From Orychophragmus violaceus (Eukaryota > Streptophyta > Magnoliopsida > Brassicales > Brassicaceae): DNA of 64,000 nt. This document shows positions 1 through 10,356 of the stretch, piece after piece. A program made the translations under genes and the position numbers. The stretch covers positions 55,641,728 through 55,705,727 of the forward strand of contig CM058236.1 in the NCBI GenBank assembly GCA_030180135.1, in the 5' to 3' direction. The notes under the pieces were generated by a model, which ran no database searches, was not told the origin of the DNA, and saw nothing but the letters and a program-made list of their open reading frames with translations. Positions within the stretch are counted from its first letter, which is position 1, and each line of letters starts with the position of its first letter.

Positions 1-424
1 TTTGGCTTAGTTTAATTGTGAACGAACGAACTCAGAATTAATGCATGTTTAGAACTCTAGAATTCGCAAAGAGATTTGGTTTGCTAGGTTGTTAAACATA
101 GATAATTATCGCAGCGAGAGCTGGTTAGTTTTACCTTCGTGATTCTAGTTCAAGAACGCTATAGACTGAATCTAATTGTTATCTGATTTCCTGATATCCT
201 GAGAACTCCCGAAACCTGACGCCTTCGTTTGATTGATTACATCCGCTTTGCTCTATTTATTTACTTGCTATTTACCGCTTTCATCACATTGCTTTCGCTT
301 AGTTTAATCCGAACCACTTATAATCTATCGTGTGACCAGAGTCCATGTGGATTCGATACCCTAAGTACTACATCTGCATTACTGTGCACTTGCAGTTAGA
401 ATAGGGATAATTCTTGACCTATCA
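1..424 (+). mobile_element. 3' part of an LTR (TGATA...TATCA family)
   Basis: The sequence is clearly similar to the reverse complement of the complete solo LTR at 49311-50529. They share the order of AATTCGCAAA-type and ATTTCCTGA-type blocks, a GTGGATTCGATA block and an end of the form TTGACCTATCA. The copy therefore reads on the + strand and ends at 424; its start is outside the window. No tRNA primer site follows, because coding sequence for an RNase H-like domain begins at once. It is best read as a solo LTR or truncated copy inserted in, or next to, that ORF. The family is LTR retrotransposon, probably Ty3/gypsy, inferred from the polypurine tract beside its relative at 61932. Confidence 0.65.
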
Positions 425-838
425 GATACCCTTTGCTATGTTGACGCTTCGTGGAGCAGGGACACTAAACGATGTGGCTTAGCCGCAATTTTCTGTGATG
501 CCCCAGAGGAGCGTAGGTTTGTAACTGATGGTGCACGTGAGTTTGTTAACTCCGCCATGGAAGCAGAGGCATATGCCATTTTATTGGCATTGGAGGAAGC
601 TCGAAGACAAAACCTTATGGAGCTGACTGTGCTTTCGGATGCTCAAGTGCTGGTGAACCTACTCACTAAGGGAGAAAATAGAGTGGAACTTTCAAATATC
701 CTTACTGATATTTATCTTCTTGCTTCTGAGTTTACTGGAATTAGTTTCCAGTTTGTTTCACGATCAGCTAATACCCAGGCTGATTCACTTGCTAAACAGG
801 CCCTTAGGAAGCTTGATGTAAGATCTCAACGGCAATAA
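425..838 (+). CDS. RNase H-like domain (RVT_3 type), N-terminally truncated, transposon-derived or domesticated
   Basis: An open frame runs from the LTR edge to a stop at 836-838; the first ATG (557) lies inside the domain. Reading from 425 gives a complete plant RNase H-like fold of the type found at the end of non-LTR retrotransposons and in many short plant RNase H genes. The acidic catalytic set is present: Asp in CYVDASW, Glu in SAMEAEAYAI, Asp in VLSDAQVLVN and Asp in NTQADSLAKQA. The family cleaves RNA in RNA/DNA hybrids. The frame is intact over about 137 codons, which is unusual for a dead fragment. Upstream protein is cut by the LTR ending at 424. An A-run (861-872) follows the stop. 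It could be the tail of a LINE or a small host gene; I cannot tell which. Confidence 0.6.
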   Translation, partial: DTLCYVDASWSRDTKRCGLAAIFCDAPEERRFVTDGAREFVNSAMEAEAYAILLALEEARRQNLMELTVLSDAQVLVNLLTKGENRVELSNILTDIYLLASEFTGISFQFVSRSANTQADSLAKQALRKLDVRSQRQ

Positions 839-1192
839 TCAAAGGCGCCTACTTTGACCCAAAAAAAAAAAAGTATCGGGTAGGCAGTCATAAAAAAATG
901 AAAACGCGATTAACAATTTTAATCACCAGATTAGAGATTCTAAGTTAGCGTTTAGAATTTTAATTAGGCTTATTTAATTGTGAGGAGTCAAAAACGTTAG
1001 GGGTCAATTTCAAATAATTTAAGAGAACAAGTTTTAATTTCATGGGGTCGTTACTTAAGAGAGACATTGTAAGAATCAATGTTATTAGAGGGGAAATAGG
1101 CAGTGAAGGCTTGTACATTAGTATAGCAACATTATAAAAAAAATTCAAAGAAAAATCTCTAAAATAAAGCATGACCAGCAATTTTTTAAGGA
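839..1192. other. Non-coding, no gene seen
   Basis: The stretch is AT-rich with a 12-base A-run at 861-872. No supported gene or repeat boundary is seen until the target duplication at 1193. Confidence 0.5.
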
Positions 1193-1209
1193 ACCTGGGA
1201 GATTAGTAA
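1193..1209. repeat. Target-site duplication, left copy
   Basis: ACCTGGGAGATTAGTAA matches 2726-2742 over all 17 bases and flanks the retroposon. Confidence 0.85.
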
Positions 1210-2725
1210 TTTTTTTTTTCAATGAAATTATTCATTAATGGAATACGATGTTGGAATACATAAGTCGGCAGACGAAGAAAAGTCTCCGAAAACTAAACCC
1301 AAAAAAGATAACTAAACCGGCGAAACAAAGATAAATCCCCGGAAACTAAATTTGAAGGAACAAAATTCTCCAGAAGGAAACCCTATAAAAGAGAACTAAA
1401 CCTACAACTAAACTAGAGAAATCGAACCAAATCAAACCATAGCAATAACATTCCAAACTTGCAGTACTTAACACCTGGGAAGACCGTTGAACGAGACTCA
1501 TCGTTGTTGCCCACGGCCCACCAAACGATGACATCCACTTCCTGAACAGCCACTGAGAAACTCTCTCTCAGATTCAGAGAATCAAGACTTCATAACCCGA
1601 CAAGAAGGATCCGCTACTGAATCCAATAAAATCTTTTGGATACGGTTGCAACGCATTCCTATGCGCCCAATAAACACCTAGATAGAAGTCCAAACGAAAC
1701 CAAATCTCCACAGACTATGAGAAATCCGAAGCCTCACCAAACGAAGACACCGATATCATGACGAGACCGGATGAGATTCTAAAAGGAAAGCGAACACACC
1801 AAACTCCAAACGAACCAAAGAAACTGCAAGCTGAAAAGCCACTACCACATTTGAAAAGCCGAAAACCCGCTTAGAAGAGGGAGAGATAAGACAAAATCCC
1901 AATCCACCGGAAGGAAGGAAGTGAACCATGTAAGGATAACCCGGAGATCGAAACTACCGAAGAACCAATAGTACCAACACATAGAAGAAGAGAATGACTG
2001 GGAGGGTTGATCCAATAAGAACATCACCGATAACAGAATCGGGCAACCCAAAAACGCCTCACCAAATCTAGGCACACCACAATTCTAACGAATCGCAGAT
2101 CACCTTTCCCACAACTAACCATCTGAGAGCAATCAAACCACAAAACCGGTCCACCACTAAACCGTTGAGGACTGAGCTAAACCAAACAACGCAGAATACA
2201 GACTATAAACCATAACGACAAATACAAACCAAAATCTCGACTAAATCAAACAGACGCACAACCCAAAATCCAATCACAGTCAACTGCCGGACTATGCACA
2301 ACAGAGACACCCGAGGATACCGGAGGCGAGGTAGAAACCAGGCGCCGGTACGAACTGACGGAGCCGACGACGCCCGCAGAAGCAAATGGCGACGACGAAG
2401 ACAAACCACTGATCGGCACCAGCGACAGCAATAGAGAACATACCGCCGAATACGATGGACAGAGACGACACACCGGCGAGCACGGGTGGACAGTAAACAC
2501 CGACGGAGATGACGGGCCAAGCGGGAGGCGACTGAGGAGACATCGACGAGATTCGGAAACAACATACGGTAAACTAAACAAAGGACTCCTCTCCCGGCGG
2601 CGGCAACGCGAAACGCCGACCGCCGGAGAGGAAACATGACTACAGGAGGTGGGGTGGCGGTACCTCGAAACTCGCGTCAGAGAGGGTTTCATTTATGTCT
2701 GTTAAATCGAAAATGATCATCATTC
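1210..2725 (-). mobile_element. 1.5-kb retroposon with poly(A) tail and 17-bp target duplication (Sadhu/SINE-like candidate)
   Basis: The 17-base sequence ACCTGGGAGATTAGTAA is found exactly at 1193-1209 and again at 2726-2742. The 1516 bp between them begins with a T-run (1210-1219), which is a poly(A) tail on the minus strand. A perfect long direct repeat plus poly(A) is the signature of LINE-driven retroposition. On the minus strand the 5' end is GC-rich and rich in CGCC and TCGTCG, and the 3' part is AT-rich. Overlapping minus-strand ORFs of 144 and 148 codons near the 5' end have Ser/Arg/Val-biased composition and resemble no protein I know. I see no reverse transcriptase. Brassicaceae Sadhu elements are non-autonomous retroposons of this general design, but I cannot confirm membership. 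A 5'-truncated LINE or a processed non-coding transcript are alternatives. Confidence 0.7.
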
Positions 2726-2742
2726 ACCTGGGAGATTAGTAA
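2726..2742. repeat. Target-site duplication, right copy
   Basis: It is identical to 1193-1209. It marks the 5' end of the minus-strand retroposon. Confidence 0.85.
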
Positions 2743-2998
2743 GACCATCTCCAACCCCACTCTATTTTTTACTCCAAACTCTATTTTGCAGTAATGTTTG
2801 TTCCATTCCAACTCTATTTTCAATTGCAAAATAGAGTAAATATTAGATTACTCCATATTTGGAGTAAAAAATAGAATTACTCTATTTATTTGTTCATGGC
2901 TGTATTTTTCACTTCAAAATTGAATAGGATTGGAGCAAAAACACAACTGCATTTTGGAGTTACTCCATTTTTGGAGTAAAAAATGCAGTTTTACATTC
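2743..2998. mobile_element. MITE-like inverted repeat (CCATCTCCAACCCC type)
   Basis: The left edge reads CCATCTCCAACCCCACTC, a frequent start of Brassicaceae MITEs. The body is built of complementary blocks such as CTATTTTTTACTCCAAA and GGAGTAAAAAATAGA, so it can fold back on itself. The right terminal repeat is not clear, so the copy looks truncated. No coding capacity is seen. Confidence 0.45.
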
Positions 2999-3097
2999 TA
3001 GATGTAATAATATTTTCTGTTTTCTAAACATATACACAAATATGAAGAAAATATTTTGTCGTATCTTCGGCCGACAACACATCACAGCGAAGCCCAC

Positions 3098-3103
3098 GGC
3101 CCA
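3098..3103 (+). promoter_or_regulatory. Site II (GGCCCA) element upstream of the 3184 gene
   Basis: GGCCCA lies about 80 bp before the ATG, in the only non-repetitive sequence between the MITE and the gene. GGCCCA/TGGGCC elements are TCP-bound motifs common in promoters of plant housekeeping genes. That it acts here is inference from position. Confidence 0.35.
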
Positions 3104-3183
3104 ATCCAAGTTTTTAAACCACATCGATCGTTGAGGAACTGGTCCGGTTAGAGTAAACCGGTCTATTGAGAGATTTAGCGATC

Positions 3184-4253
3184 ATGGAAGAACCAAAGGG
3201 ACAAAACCTAAAAAGTGAATCGATTGGCGAGGAAGAAGAAAGTCAGTGTAAGCTCATCGGCCTTGGCAAGCAAAGGTAATTCGTTTTTCTTGCTGTTTCT
3301 AATATTTAAAAGCTTATTTTGAGGTTATCGATTGCTTGGGATTTTATAGATTTCTCGTATAGGGTTGTTGTGGTTTGAGCTGTTGTTGGTAACTGTTCTT
3401 CTCCGCTGCTGATTCTTACACGTTTTGGGTAGATCTTTACTCTTTCAAATTTCATGTCGAAAATGTTGTTGGAAAGCTGAAAACTTTGTTAAGGATTTGA
3501 GAATTCTAAAACTAAGAATATGTTGTTGCTCTGTGATTATGCAACTTTGGACTTGTGGGTGGCTTCAAAATCATATCTCAACAACAAAATTGAAGATTTT
3601 TAGGCTCGTTAACATTCATTATGCATATAGATTGAAATTTGATTTGAGTTGATCCTGGACTACATTTGGATAATCAGATTTAGACACAAGAAAAAAGCTA
3701 TGACTGAATTGCAAATGGAGGTAGAGACCAAGGCTGTGACTGAATCGCAGATGGAGGTGGAGACCAATTCTTCTTCGAATGAGTCTCTCCCGAAGCCTCA
3801 AGTCATGTACCGATGTAAGAAATGCAGAAGAATAGTGGCTATTGAGGAAAACATAGTCCCACATGAACCAGGGAAAGGTGAAGAATGCTTTGCTTGGAAA
3901 AAGAGAAGCGGAAACTCTGTACAAGTGCAATGCTCTTCCATCTTTGTCGAGCCTATGAAATGGATGCAAACAAGTGAGATTCTTTTATAAACAAACTCCC
4001 TTCGCTCTATCCTTAGTCTCTATCTCAACAAGAATCTTTGAACTTCTTACCACACTGCTTTGTTTTTGCAGTACATGATGGATCCGTTGAAGAGAAGCTT
4101 CTGTGTTTGGGATGTAACGCCCGCTTAGGTTATTTCAACTGGGCTGGGATGCAATGTAGCTGTGGCGCCTGGGTTAATCCGGCTTTCCAGCTCCATAAAA
4201 GCCGAGTAGACGAGTGTAAAACCCAGCCAAACTCCAATCCTGATACTGTATGA
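3184..4253 (+). CDS. Small zinc-binding protein related to dual-specificity phosphatase tails (AT4G18593-like)
   Basis: Three exons fit: 3184-3275, 3684-3973 (acceptor at 3678 also keeps frame) and 4072-4253. All junctions are GT/AG and in phase, giving about 187 residues. Exon 1 starts MEEPKGQN. Exon 2 has a CxxC zinc ligand pair in YRCKKCRRIVA and the block IFVEPMKWM. Exon 3 has LCLGCNARLGYFNWAG, then CSCGAWVNPAF and HKSRVD. This order is the C-terminal zinc-binding region of YVH1/DUSP12-type phosphatases. The phosphatase domain with its CX5R loop is absent, so it is not expected to dephosphorylate anything. A. thaliana has a gene of this kind, annotated as dual-specificity-phosphatase-like (AT4G18593, from memory), next to the genes seen at 10357 and 18910. 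The two lysine-rich MEVET segments in exon 2 form a short internal duplication. The molecular role is unknown. A Helitron-like end starts about 37 bp after the stop. Confidence 0.85.
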
Positions 4254-4418
4254 AAAGGAAAATTCTTGGATAACCACTGGTTATTATAATCTTCTTTATA
4301 TATAAAGAAAGTTTTTTTCTCTTCTCCTTATGCTACCTCATCACTTTTAAATCATTTATATCATTTTAAGTTTTTATTTGAATAGTTTTATATATACTTA
4401 ACTTTTATGAAAAAAATA

Positions 4419-6655
4419 GAGTGCTTTACATATTAAGGCACTTGTCCTAAAATCTTTACACTAAAAGACACTTTCCACTACTAGGATACTTCTTACACTG
4501 TTACACTTTTTTTTGAAGACCATCTTGCCCTCATAATTTATGTTCACGATTGTTTTTATTAAATAATGTAAAAATTCTATTTGTTGTGAAGGAGGGAAAA
4601 GGCTGTCTGAAAAGAGGGGGAAAACCAGCTTTTAGACTCATTTTTCGAGTAGGAGAGAAGTTGATTTTTATCAGTTAAATCTAGTCCATCCAAAAATCAT
4701 CTTTCTATGTAAATCATGTGGTCTATATTGATTGTGTTCATTGGTTGTGATGATTTAATGGTGACCGTCCCATTTGGCTGGGTAATAAGTGATGTATACC
4801 GATCGTTTACACGTGTACACTAAGCTGAACTGTGAATCATGTTTGTATATTAGGAAACATCAAAGCTTAACCATCCCTTATGTCCACATGATGCTATCCA
4901 CACATCTGTGAACACGTTTGGTCAATTATAATATACTGATGGTAAGTTGTAATGTAATTATTATTTTTATAACCATCCCTTGTGTGTTGTCCATTTATAT
5001 ATGTCCTCTTCCCATTTCCCCCATGTCTGAGTAAAATGTTTGCCCTATATGATGCTATCCACACATCTACAACTATATGTTCTTCTTTCGAAGTCATTAA
5101 ATTTTCCAATGCTTTGTGAAGTACTTAAATGGTAATTGATTCATACAATCATCCCTTTTTCCCTGTCCAGTAATATTTGTCCACCAACAAATTTGACAAT
5201 GATCATAAAAAATGTATTTGATGTTGTCCACAGTTAGATGTGATAGATCGCCCCTGACATGGATGAAATCTGGTGTACAGTTATGTGTATTCAACTTACT
5301 AAATGATGTGATAGACCGCCCTGACATAGACCGCCCCTTATCTGCAAAGCACATTATAAGTTTTAGTTAAGTAATGTCACGGCATAGGAAAACAGACGAA
5401 TATGCAGAGCAGACATGCATATGCAATGGATAGCTATCCATGGATTAATGTCCACAAAACGTGTGGTCTATGCCTGTCCACAAATCGTGTGGTCTCTGCA
5501 TGTCCACAAAACAAAGTCCAAAAAACAAAGTCCACAAAACAGAGTCGAAATGAATGTTTTGGGCAAATACAGACATGCATGTCTATTGATCTATTTGAGT
5601 ATGTCCATAATTATGTTCTAAACAGAGTCCACAAAACAAAGTCCACAAACAAAGTTGAGATGAATGTTTTGGGCAAATACAGATGAACACATAGATGTTT
5701 TGGGCAAATACAGACATGCATGTCTATTGATCCCCATGAGTATATCCATAATTTTGTTGTACACAGAAAGTAGTCCACAACTTACTGTCCACATGGATGT
5801 AGTAGGCAAATACAGAACAACAAAGACATGTACAGACGAATGCATATCTATTGATCAGTTGAATTATGTCCATAAATTGGTGTACACAAAATGCATGTAG
5901 TTAATTCGATGGATATTGGAACATAGTTGCATGTATATGTCTGTACACAAAATCGAAACTGTCCATGTATATGTGTACATAAATACAAAACCAATACAGA
6001 TCTGGGTTAAACTGAAAACAAAGAATAAGAGACCCAAATACAAAACCCAAAAATACGGAGCAAAACCTAGAAATAGACAGATTATAGCTTCGATAACTTG
6101 TTGTCAAGACCCAAACTTGAGCTAAGCAATCGGAAGAAATAAGCAATACAATCATTAATCAAGTTGAATAAAAGAAACTATCCGCCATTTCAACTCACCA
6201 GCCATGATAAGAGGTTGGATCTAGAGACGGAAGGTTGAATTTACTCAGCTTGCGAAGGCGAAGAAAAAAGGAGTAATCGGAAGCTGGAACCTGGTAGAAA
6301 CAAAGAATCAATAAGAAGAAGAGTAAAGAAACAGAGGAAAAAGAAGATGAAGAAGGAAGCTGGTGTCTGAATCAGAAGATGAAGAAGGAGATGTCGGAAG
6401 CAGCTTACCGTAGAAGCCAGTGTCGGAATTTGTGAGAAGCTTTTAGGTTTTGTGGATTTTAATTACATTTATTAATGAGTTTAATTATTTTATTTATTTT
6501 TGATGAAATCGATTTGAAAATCCAAGAAATAAAAGAGAGGGTAAGGAGACATGAGGACAAGCTGGGAATTTCTCCAGTTGGAAGTACCCAAGATCTTTGA
6601 AGTGTCTTATTCTGATATTCTTTATGTTAGAAGTGCCTTATTTTGTAAATAACTC
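4419..6655. mobile_element. Non-autonomous MULE (Mutator-like) with long terminal inverted repeats and 9-bp target duplication
   Basis: AAAAAAATA is present at 4410-4418 and again at 6656-6664, directly outside the element. The ends form imperfect inverted repeats more than 100 bp long: the left starts GAGTGCTTTACATATTAAGG and the right, reversed, starts GAGTTATTTACAAAATAAGG. Both then share TAAGGCACTT, AAGACACTT and a CTTG(C/T)CCTCAT block. A 9-bp duplication with long terminal repeats is diagnostic of MULEs. No MURA transposase is seen. The target site lies in the Helitron-like sequence, since the flanks join into the same sequence found at 6870-6900. The interior carries repeats of GTCCACAAAAC and GGGCAAATACAGACATGC (5440-5860), and a purine-rich stretch at 6240-6420 that looks exon- or UTR-like and may be captured sequence. 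Confidence 0.75.
5440..5870. repeat. Internal direct repeats of the MULE
   Basis: Several copies of TGTTTTGGGCAAATACAGA and of GACATGCATGTCTATTGATC are interspersed with GTCCACAAAAC blocks in the same orientation. GACATGCATGTC is a perfect palindrome. Subterminal or internal arrays of this kind can act as transposase-binding sites; that role is inference. Confidence 0.6.
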
Positions 6656-6960
6656 AAAAAAATATGAAAGGTCACTTAAAAATATATAATAAGATATAAA
6701 CATTTAATATCATCAATTTAATAAAAACTAAACAACCATTAAATATATATATATATATTATATATATATAAAGAAGGATTATCTCTCTTCTCTTTATGCC
6801 ATCTCATCATTTTTAAGCATTTATATCATTTTAAGTTTTTATTTAAATAGTTTTATATATACTTAACTTTTATGAAAGAAATATGAAAGGTCACTTAAAA
6901 TATATAATAAAACATAAACATTTTAATATCATCAATTTAATAAAAATTACACCGCCATTA
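6656..6960. repeat. Tandem duplication of about 225 bp in Helitron-like DNA
   Basis: The block AATATGAAAGGTCACTTAAA and the following 70 bp occur at about 6661 and again at about 6881. The block ending TACTTAACTTTTATGA occurs at about 4394 and at about 6855. The MULE sits between two copies, so the duplication predates it. An AT microsatellite lies at 6743-6770. Confidence 0.65.
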
Positions 6961-7637
6961 AGTAATTTAACCTAAATTAAAACTTCAAATAGTATAAATA
7001 CGTTATGGTTTATTTAAAACAAAAAATAGATGAAAGGCATTTAAAAGTATTTCTCATGGCATTAACATATTTTTCAAATAATCATTTTAACCATTAAAAC
7101 AATGTTAAATCCAAACTATGTATCTGCAATATTATATAGAAATAATTTTTTTATTGGTCTAAATCATCAGTTGAAGACAAAATTAATAAGAGAAAATGAT
7201 TATACAAATTGACTAAAAAAAACATATAAGATAAAAAAAAATTGAATACCAATCCACAATACTAAAGATATTTGTTAGATTTTTTGTTTGTTTGTCTAAA
7301 TCATCGATTTTAAGAGAAATGAATAAGAGAAAATGATGATACAATTTGATTAAAAACAAACGTATAAGATAAAAAATTAATATTTGAATAACAATCTACC
7401 ACTTTTTAAAGACTTTTATTAGATTTGTTGTTGAAATTAATGTAGAACACATAATAAAAACAAATATAACCAATTATTATTTTTGAGAATCTTATATTTA
7501 TATTGAGATAAGCATACAAACTCTTATAAAATAGTCCAAAAATATTAAACTATTTTCAACTTAAAAACTCAACTAAACATTTTCAAATGTAATTAGAATT
7601 TACGATATAGTTCGGATTAAGAAAAAAAATTATTTTT
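6961..7637. other. AT-rich non-coding DNA
   Basis: I see no ORF or repeat that I can place, apart from two diverged blocks containing ATAAGATAAAAAA and TTAGATTTTTTG-like sequence (about 7220-7290 and 7360-7430). Confidence 0.5.
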
Positions 7638-8109
7638 GTTTATCCGCTCATCCGTCCGTAGGGCGAGTTAATTTCCAATTTATTATGTGTCTTAAAAAAA
7701 TCACCCTATAAAAAAATTATTTAAGGCATGTTTATTGATTTAGTTGTAACACAACCCAACAATTTCTATCCTTCCTCTATCTTCTAGCATTGCATGTCAT
7801 ATACTCCCTAAACTTTGCAACAATGACCGCTGATTACACACATTCACAAATCTCTCTAACTCATTCTCCGTATTCCCTACTTCCACACCATATTACTGTT
7901 ACAATTCCTAGCCATCAAACCCTTAAATGCCCCTCCTCATCCTCCATTAATATCTCCGGCGTTACGTGTTCGCGCAGTTTAACTAAGTCTCACTCCTCCA
8001 CCTCTAACTCATTTATGTACATATATCCACTCAACTATATATATAGCTCTCCAAAGATAAGGTTTCTACGTTCATCTTTTGCTTCTTTACAATAGACTCT
8101 CCTTCAACA

Positions 8110-9130
8110 AATGAATAATTCTAATGTTGATTTCTCTCACCTCAAATCTGGCCGCAGTGTTCGATCTGTTTCCAGTAGGTTGATCCGATTTTGGGAAGCC
8201 CGCAACATCAAAAAGGCGGCAAGCTCATGGATGTCAACATACTGATTCTCTACGAAAATAAAAACTTCCTTCTGATTCTATTAACTCTTATCTACCGAAT
8301 ACCCACGCTAAAAAAAATATTGCTTCTTAGTGTACGATGATGCAAGGCTCCATTCATGTCCACCAACTTCCGATCTTACAACCAATTTTGCGAAAGGGAT
8401 TAATATATGTTATCACTGGTTTCGATGTGACAATGAGTAACCACAGATTCAAGATTACCGATTTCCACCTTTCCATCCGCTTAAGTCAAACCACTTCGCT
8501 GGTTCCACTTGGCGATACGTTCTGCTAAATCCCATAAGAGCTATGCAGGTTCTGCACATACAACCAACTAATGGCCCTAGGCAACACTAACAATGAGCTT
8601 CTTGATGTGTCCCTCACACTTATCACACTATTTGCTACTAACAATTTTACCATCTACCCTAACTAGCATCTTTACGATCACATACATAATTGGGAAAGTA
8701 TGGTCCACAAAAGCATACTTTAACGAAACAACTTCGGCTTTGGAACGAATTTTGCTTAATCTCGCTGTGAAAGGTACTAAATAATCCCAATCATGTTTAC
8801 AATATTTAAAAGTATGTTTCAATGACAATTTGGTACCCTCCGTCATTTACTTCCCCCAATGGCTAGATACTCCGCGCGCCAGTGCTTTTGATGCTCATCA
8901 CCCAATCAGATATTTTGCCATAAAGAAGCAGAGACATGTGTGATGTTGGCTACAAATATCAATCCCAAGTTTTCTGGAGGTCTGTAATATACAATCTACG
9001 TTGTCAACATCTATTACAACCACCTATAAAACTCAAATCATATCAATTCTTTCCAAGGTGAGTTGTGCCTCAATGCAACTTATGGGACAAAGTTTACTTC
9101 AACGGTACCAATGGACATTATTCCTACCAA
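8110..9130 (+). pseudogene. Decayed RPA-like OB-fold gene (RPA70-type / DUF223 family)
   Basis: From an ATG at 8110 the frame gives DFSHLKSGRSVRSVSSRLIR then FWEARNIKKA. This matches the first OB-fold of plant replication-protein-A 70-kDa-like (DUF223) proteins, where a conserved block reads RFWEARN followed by a Gly-rich turn. Further pieces appear in order: TGFDVTMSNHRFKITD at about 8414-8465, and LATNINPKFSGG with LCLNATYGTKFYFNG near 8944-9110. These are interrupted by stops and frameshifts, so the copy is dead. The family binds single-stranded DNA. Brassicaceae genomes carry very many such genes, often near Helitrons, which also use RPA-like proteins. The link to the Helitron-like end at 7676 is suggestive only. 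Confidence 0.6.
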
Positions 9131-10300
9131 ATATAACATTTTTGCTTCACATACTTGATGTATTATAACACACCACAACTTGAAATGCAAGGAAAACCAA
9201 GAGAGCGACACTGCTACTAAATACCATGGAGTGGAGAAGATTGAGAACGTGACAATTAAGGGTATATGCTGTTCGAAAACTAGAATTAGAAGATATAGAT
9301 GAGTACGTTAAGCAACCCCTATAGACTAAACATGTACAAACTCCTCCAAAACAAAAGTTAATTGTTTAAAAAATAGGTTTCACGGTTACTACAATTTTAT
9401 ATGTAGTTTTTTTTAAAAGACGGTAAATAACCGACAAAATAAAAAGTTACCGGCAATAAAAGAATATCAGAAACCCGAACAAACCACCCACACATAACAA
9501 AAAAAAGGGAGAAAATCCCCGTTAAGGGATATGTAAAAAATGGAATCATCAAAATTAGATTTAATAGAAAAAACGATAACACACACTATAAAACAAGAGA
9601 ATAACTAATTTGAAAACAAAAATGAAAGAGATAAATATAGAAGGTAATAAATATTTTTGTTAAGTGTTTAAAGTTTAGAATATTAATTCTTTGTAACTAT
9701 ATTAAAGGTCGATTCGATATAAGTAAAGATAAACGTAAAAACTAAGAAGATTTTTTTTTAAAAAGTAAAGAAAATAAAATCTGCAACAACAATATTTTGA
9801 ACACGATTTGAAAATAAGATAACGAACGGGATCAAAATGTTAAAAAGAAACCATGATGAAAATCGAAAAGCAAAGGAAAATTTTGAGGGTAAAAATATGT
9901 AACAACAATAGACGAAATCCCCTAGTAATTAATAAAGATCAATTTAAGCCTTCTTGTATTGAACATGACATCTAATGTCTCAAACAAAGTTCATTAGCTT
10001 AATGTTAAAAAGTATATTAATTCAAACATATTACTATATTAGTCTGTTATGCATTTTCTTTTGTCTCTCTTCTAATTTTAGGGGAAGAACAAAAAAAAAA
10101 GCACATTTGAAAACTAGAGGCTATAATTAAAAATAATTAACAAACTCATTATTAGTTCTTTTTTCAAGAAACTAATTTACCAAATAAGCGGTTTTGAAAA
10201 ATTTAGCTAAAAATAAGAAATGGTTTGTTATTGTATAAAACCAACTTTGTGGCTCTTGTCAATTAGTTGTCCTCTTCTCTAAACATTCTCAACAAAGAAA
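9131..10300. other. AT-rich intergenic DNA upstream of the Ole e 1 gene
   Basis: No protein-coding signal is visible. CCCCTAGTAATT at 9917-9928 resembles a Helitron terminus but lacks a preceding hairpin. The last 100 bp serve as the promoter region of the gene at 10357. Confidence 0.5.
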
Positions 10301-10305
10301 ACGAT

Positions 10306-10314
10306 TATAAAAAG
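10306..10314 (+). promoter_or_regulatory. TATA box of the Ole e 1-like gene
   Basis: TATAAAAAG is 42 bp before the ATG at 10357, which gives a short leader of roughly 20 nt. It is the only good TATA box nearby. Confidence 0.55.
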
Positions 10315-10356
10315 AGAAGAGGTGTTTAAAAAAACAAGACCAGACATTTCAAGCAA

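Larger units (their letters stand above)
4290..7676 (+). mobile_element. Probable non-autonomous Helitron, interrupted by a MULE
   Basis: At 4290 the sequence runs TCTTCTTTATATATAAAGAA and continues with CTCATCACTTTTAAA-like sequence, the style of Arabidopsis Helitron 5' ends. At about 7638-7676 there is a stem-forming block with CCGTCCGTAGGGCGAG followed by TTAATTTCC, resembling the hairpin and near-terminal sequence of Arabidopsis Helitron 3' ends; the final CTAGT has decayed to CAAT. The 5' end segment occurs twice (4297-4418 and about 6770-6881). No RepHel helicase is visible. The boundaries are inferred from recalled end motifs and are uncertain. Confidence 0.4.

Noticed and set aside
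2203..2692. Overlapping minus-strand ORFs of 144 and 148 codons
   Set aside because: They overlap in different frames within a GC-rich retroposon 5' end, with Ser/Arg/Val bias and no domain; open frames here are expected from composition.
5402..5900. ORFs of 68-94 codons in both directions
   Set aside because: They arise from the direct repeats inside the MULE and overlap one another.
9912..9928. CCCCTAGTAATT as a Helitron 3' end
   Set aside because: No hairpin precedes CTAGT, and no matching 5' end could be placed.
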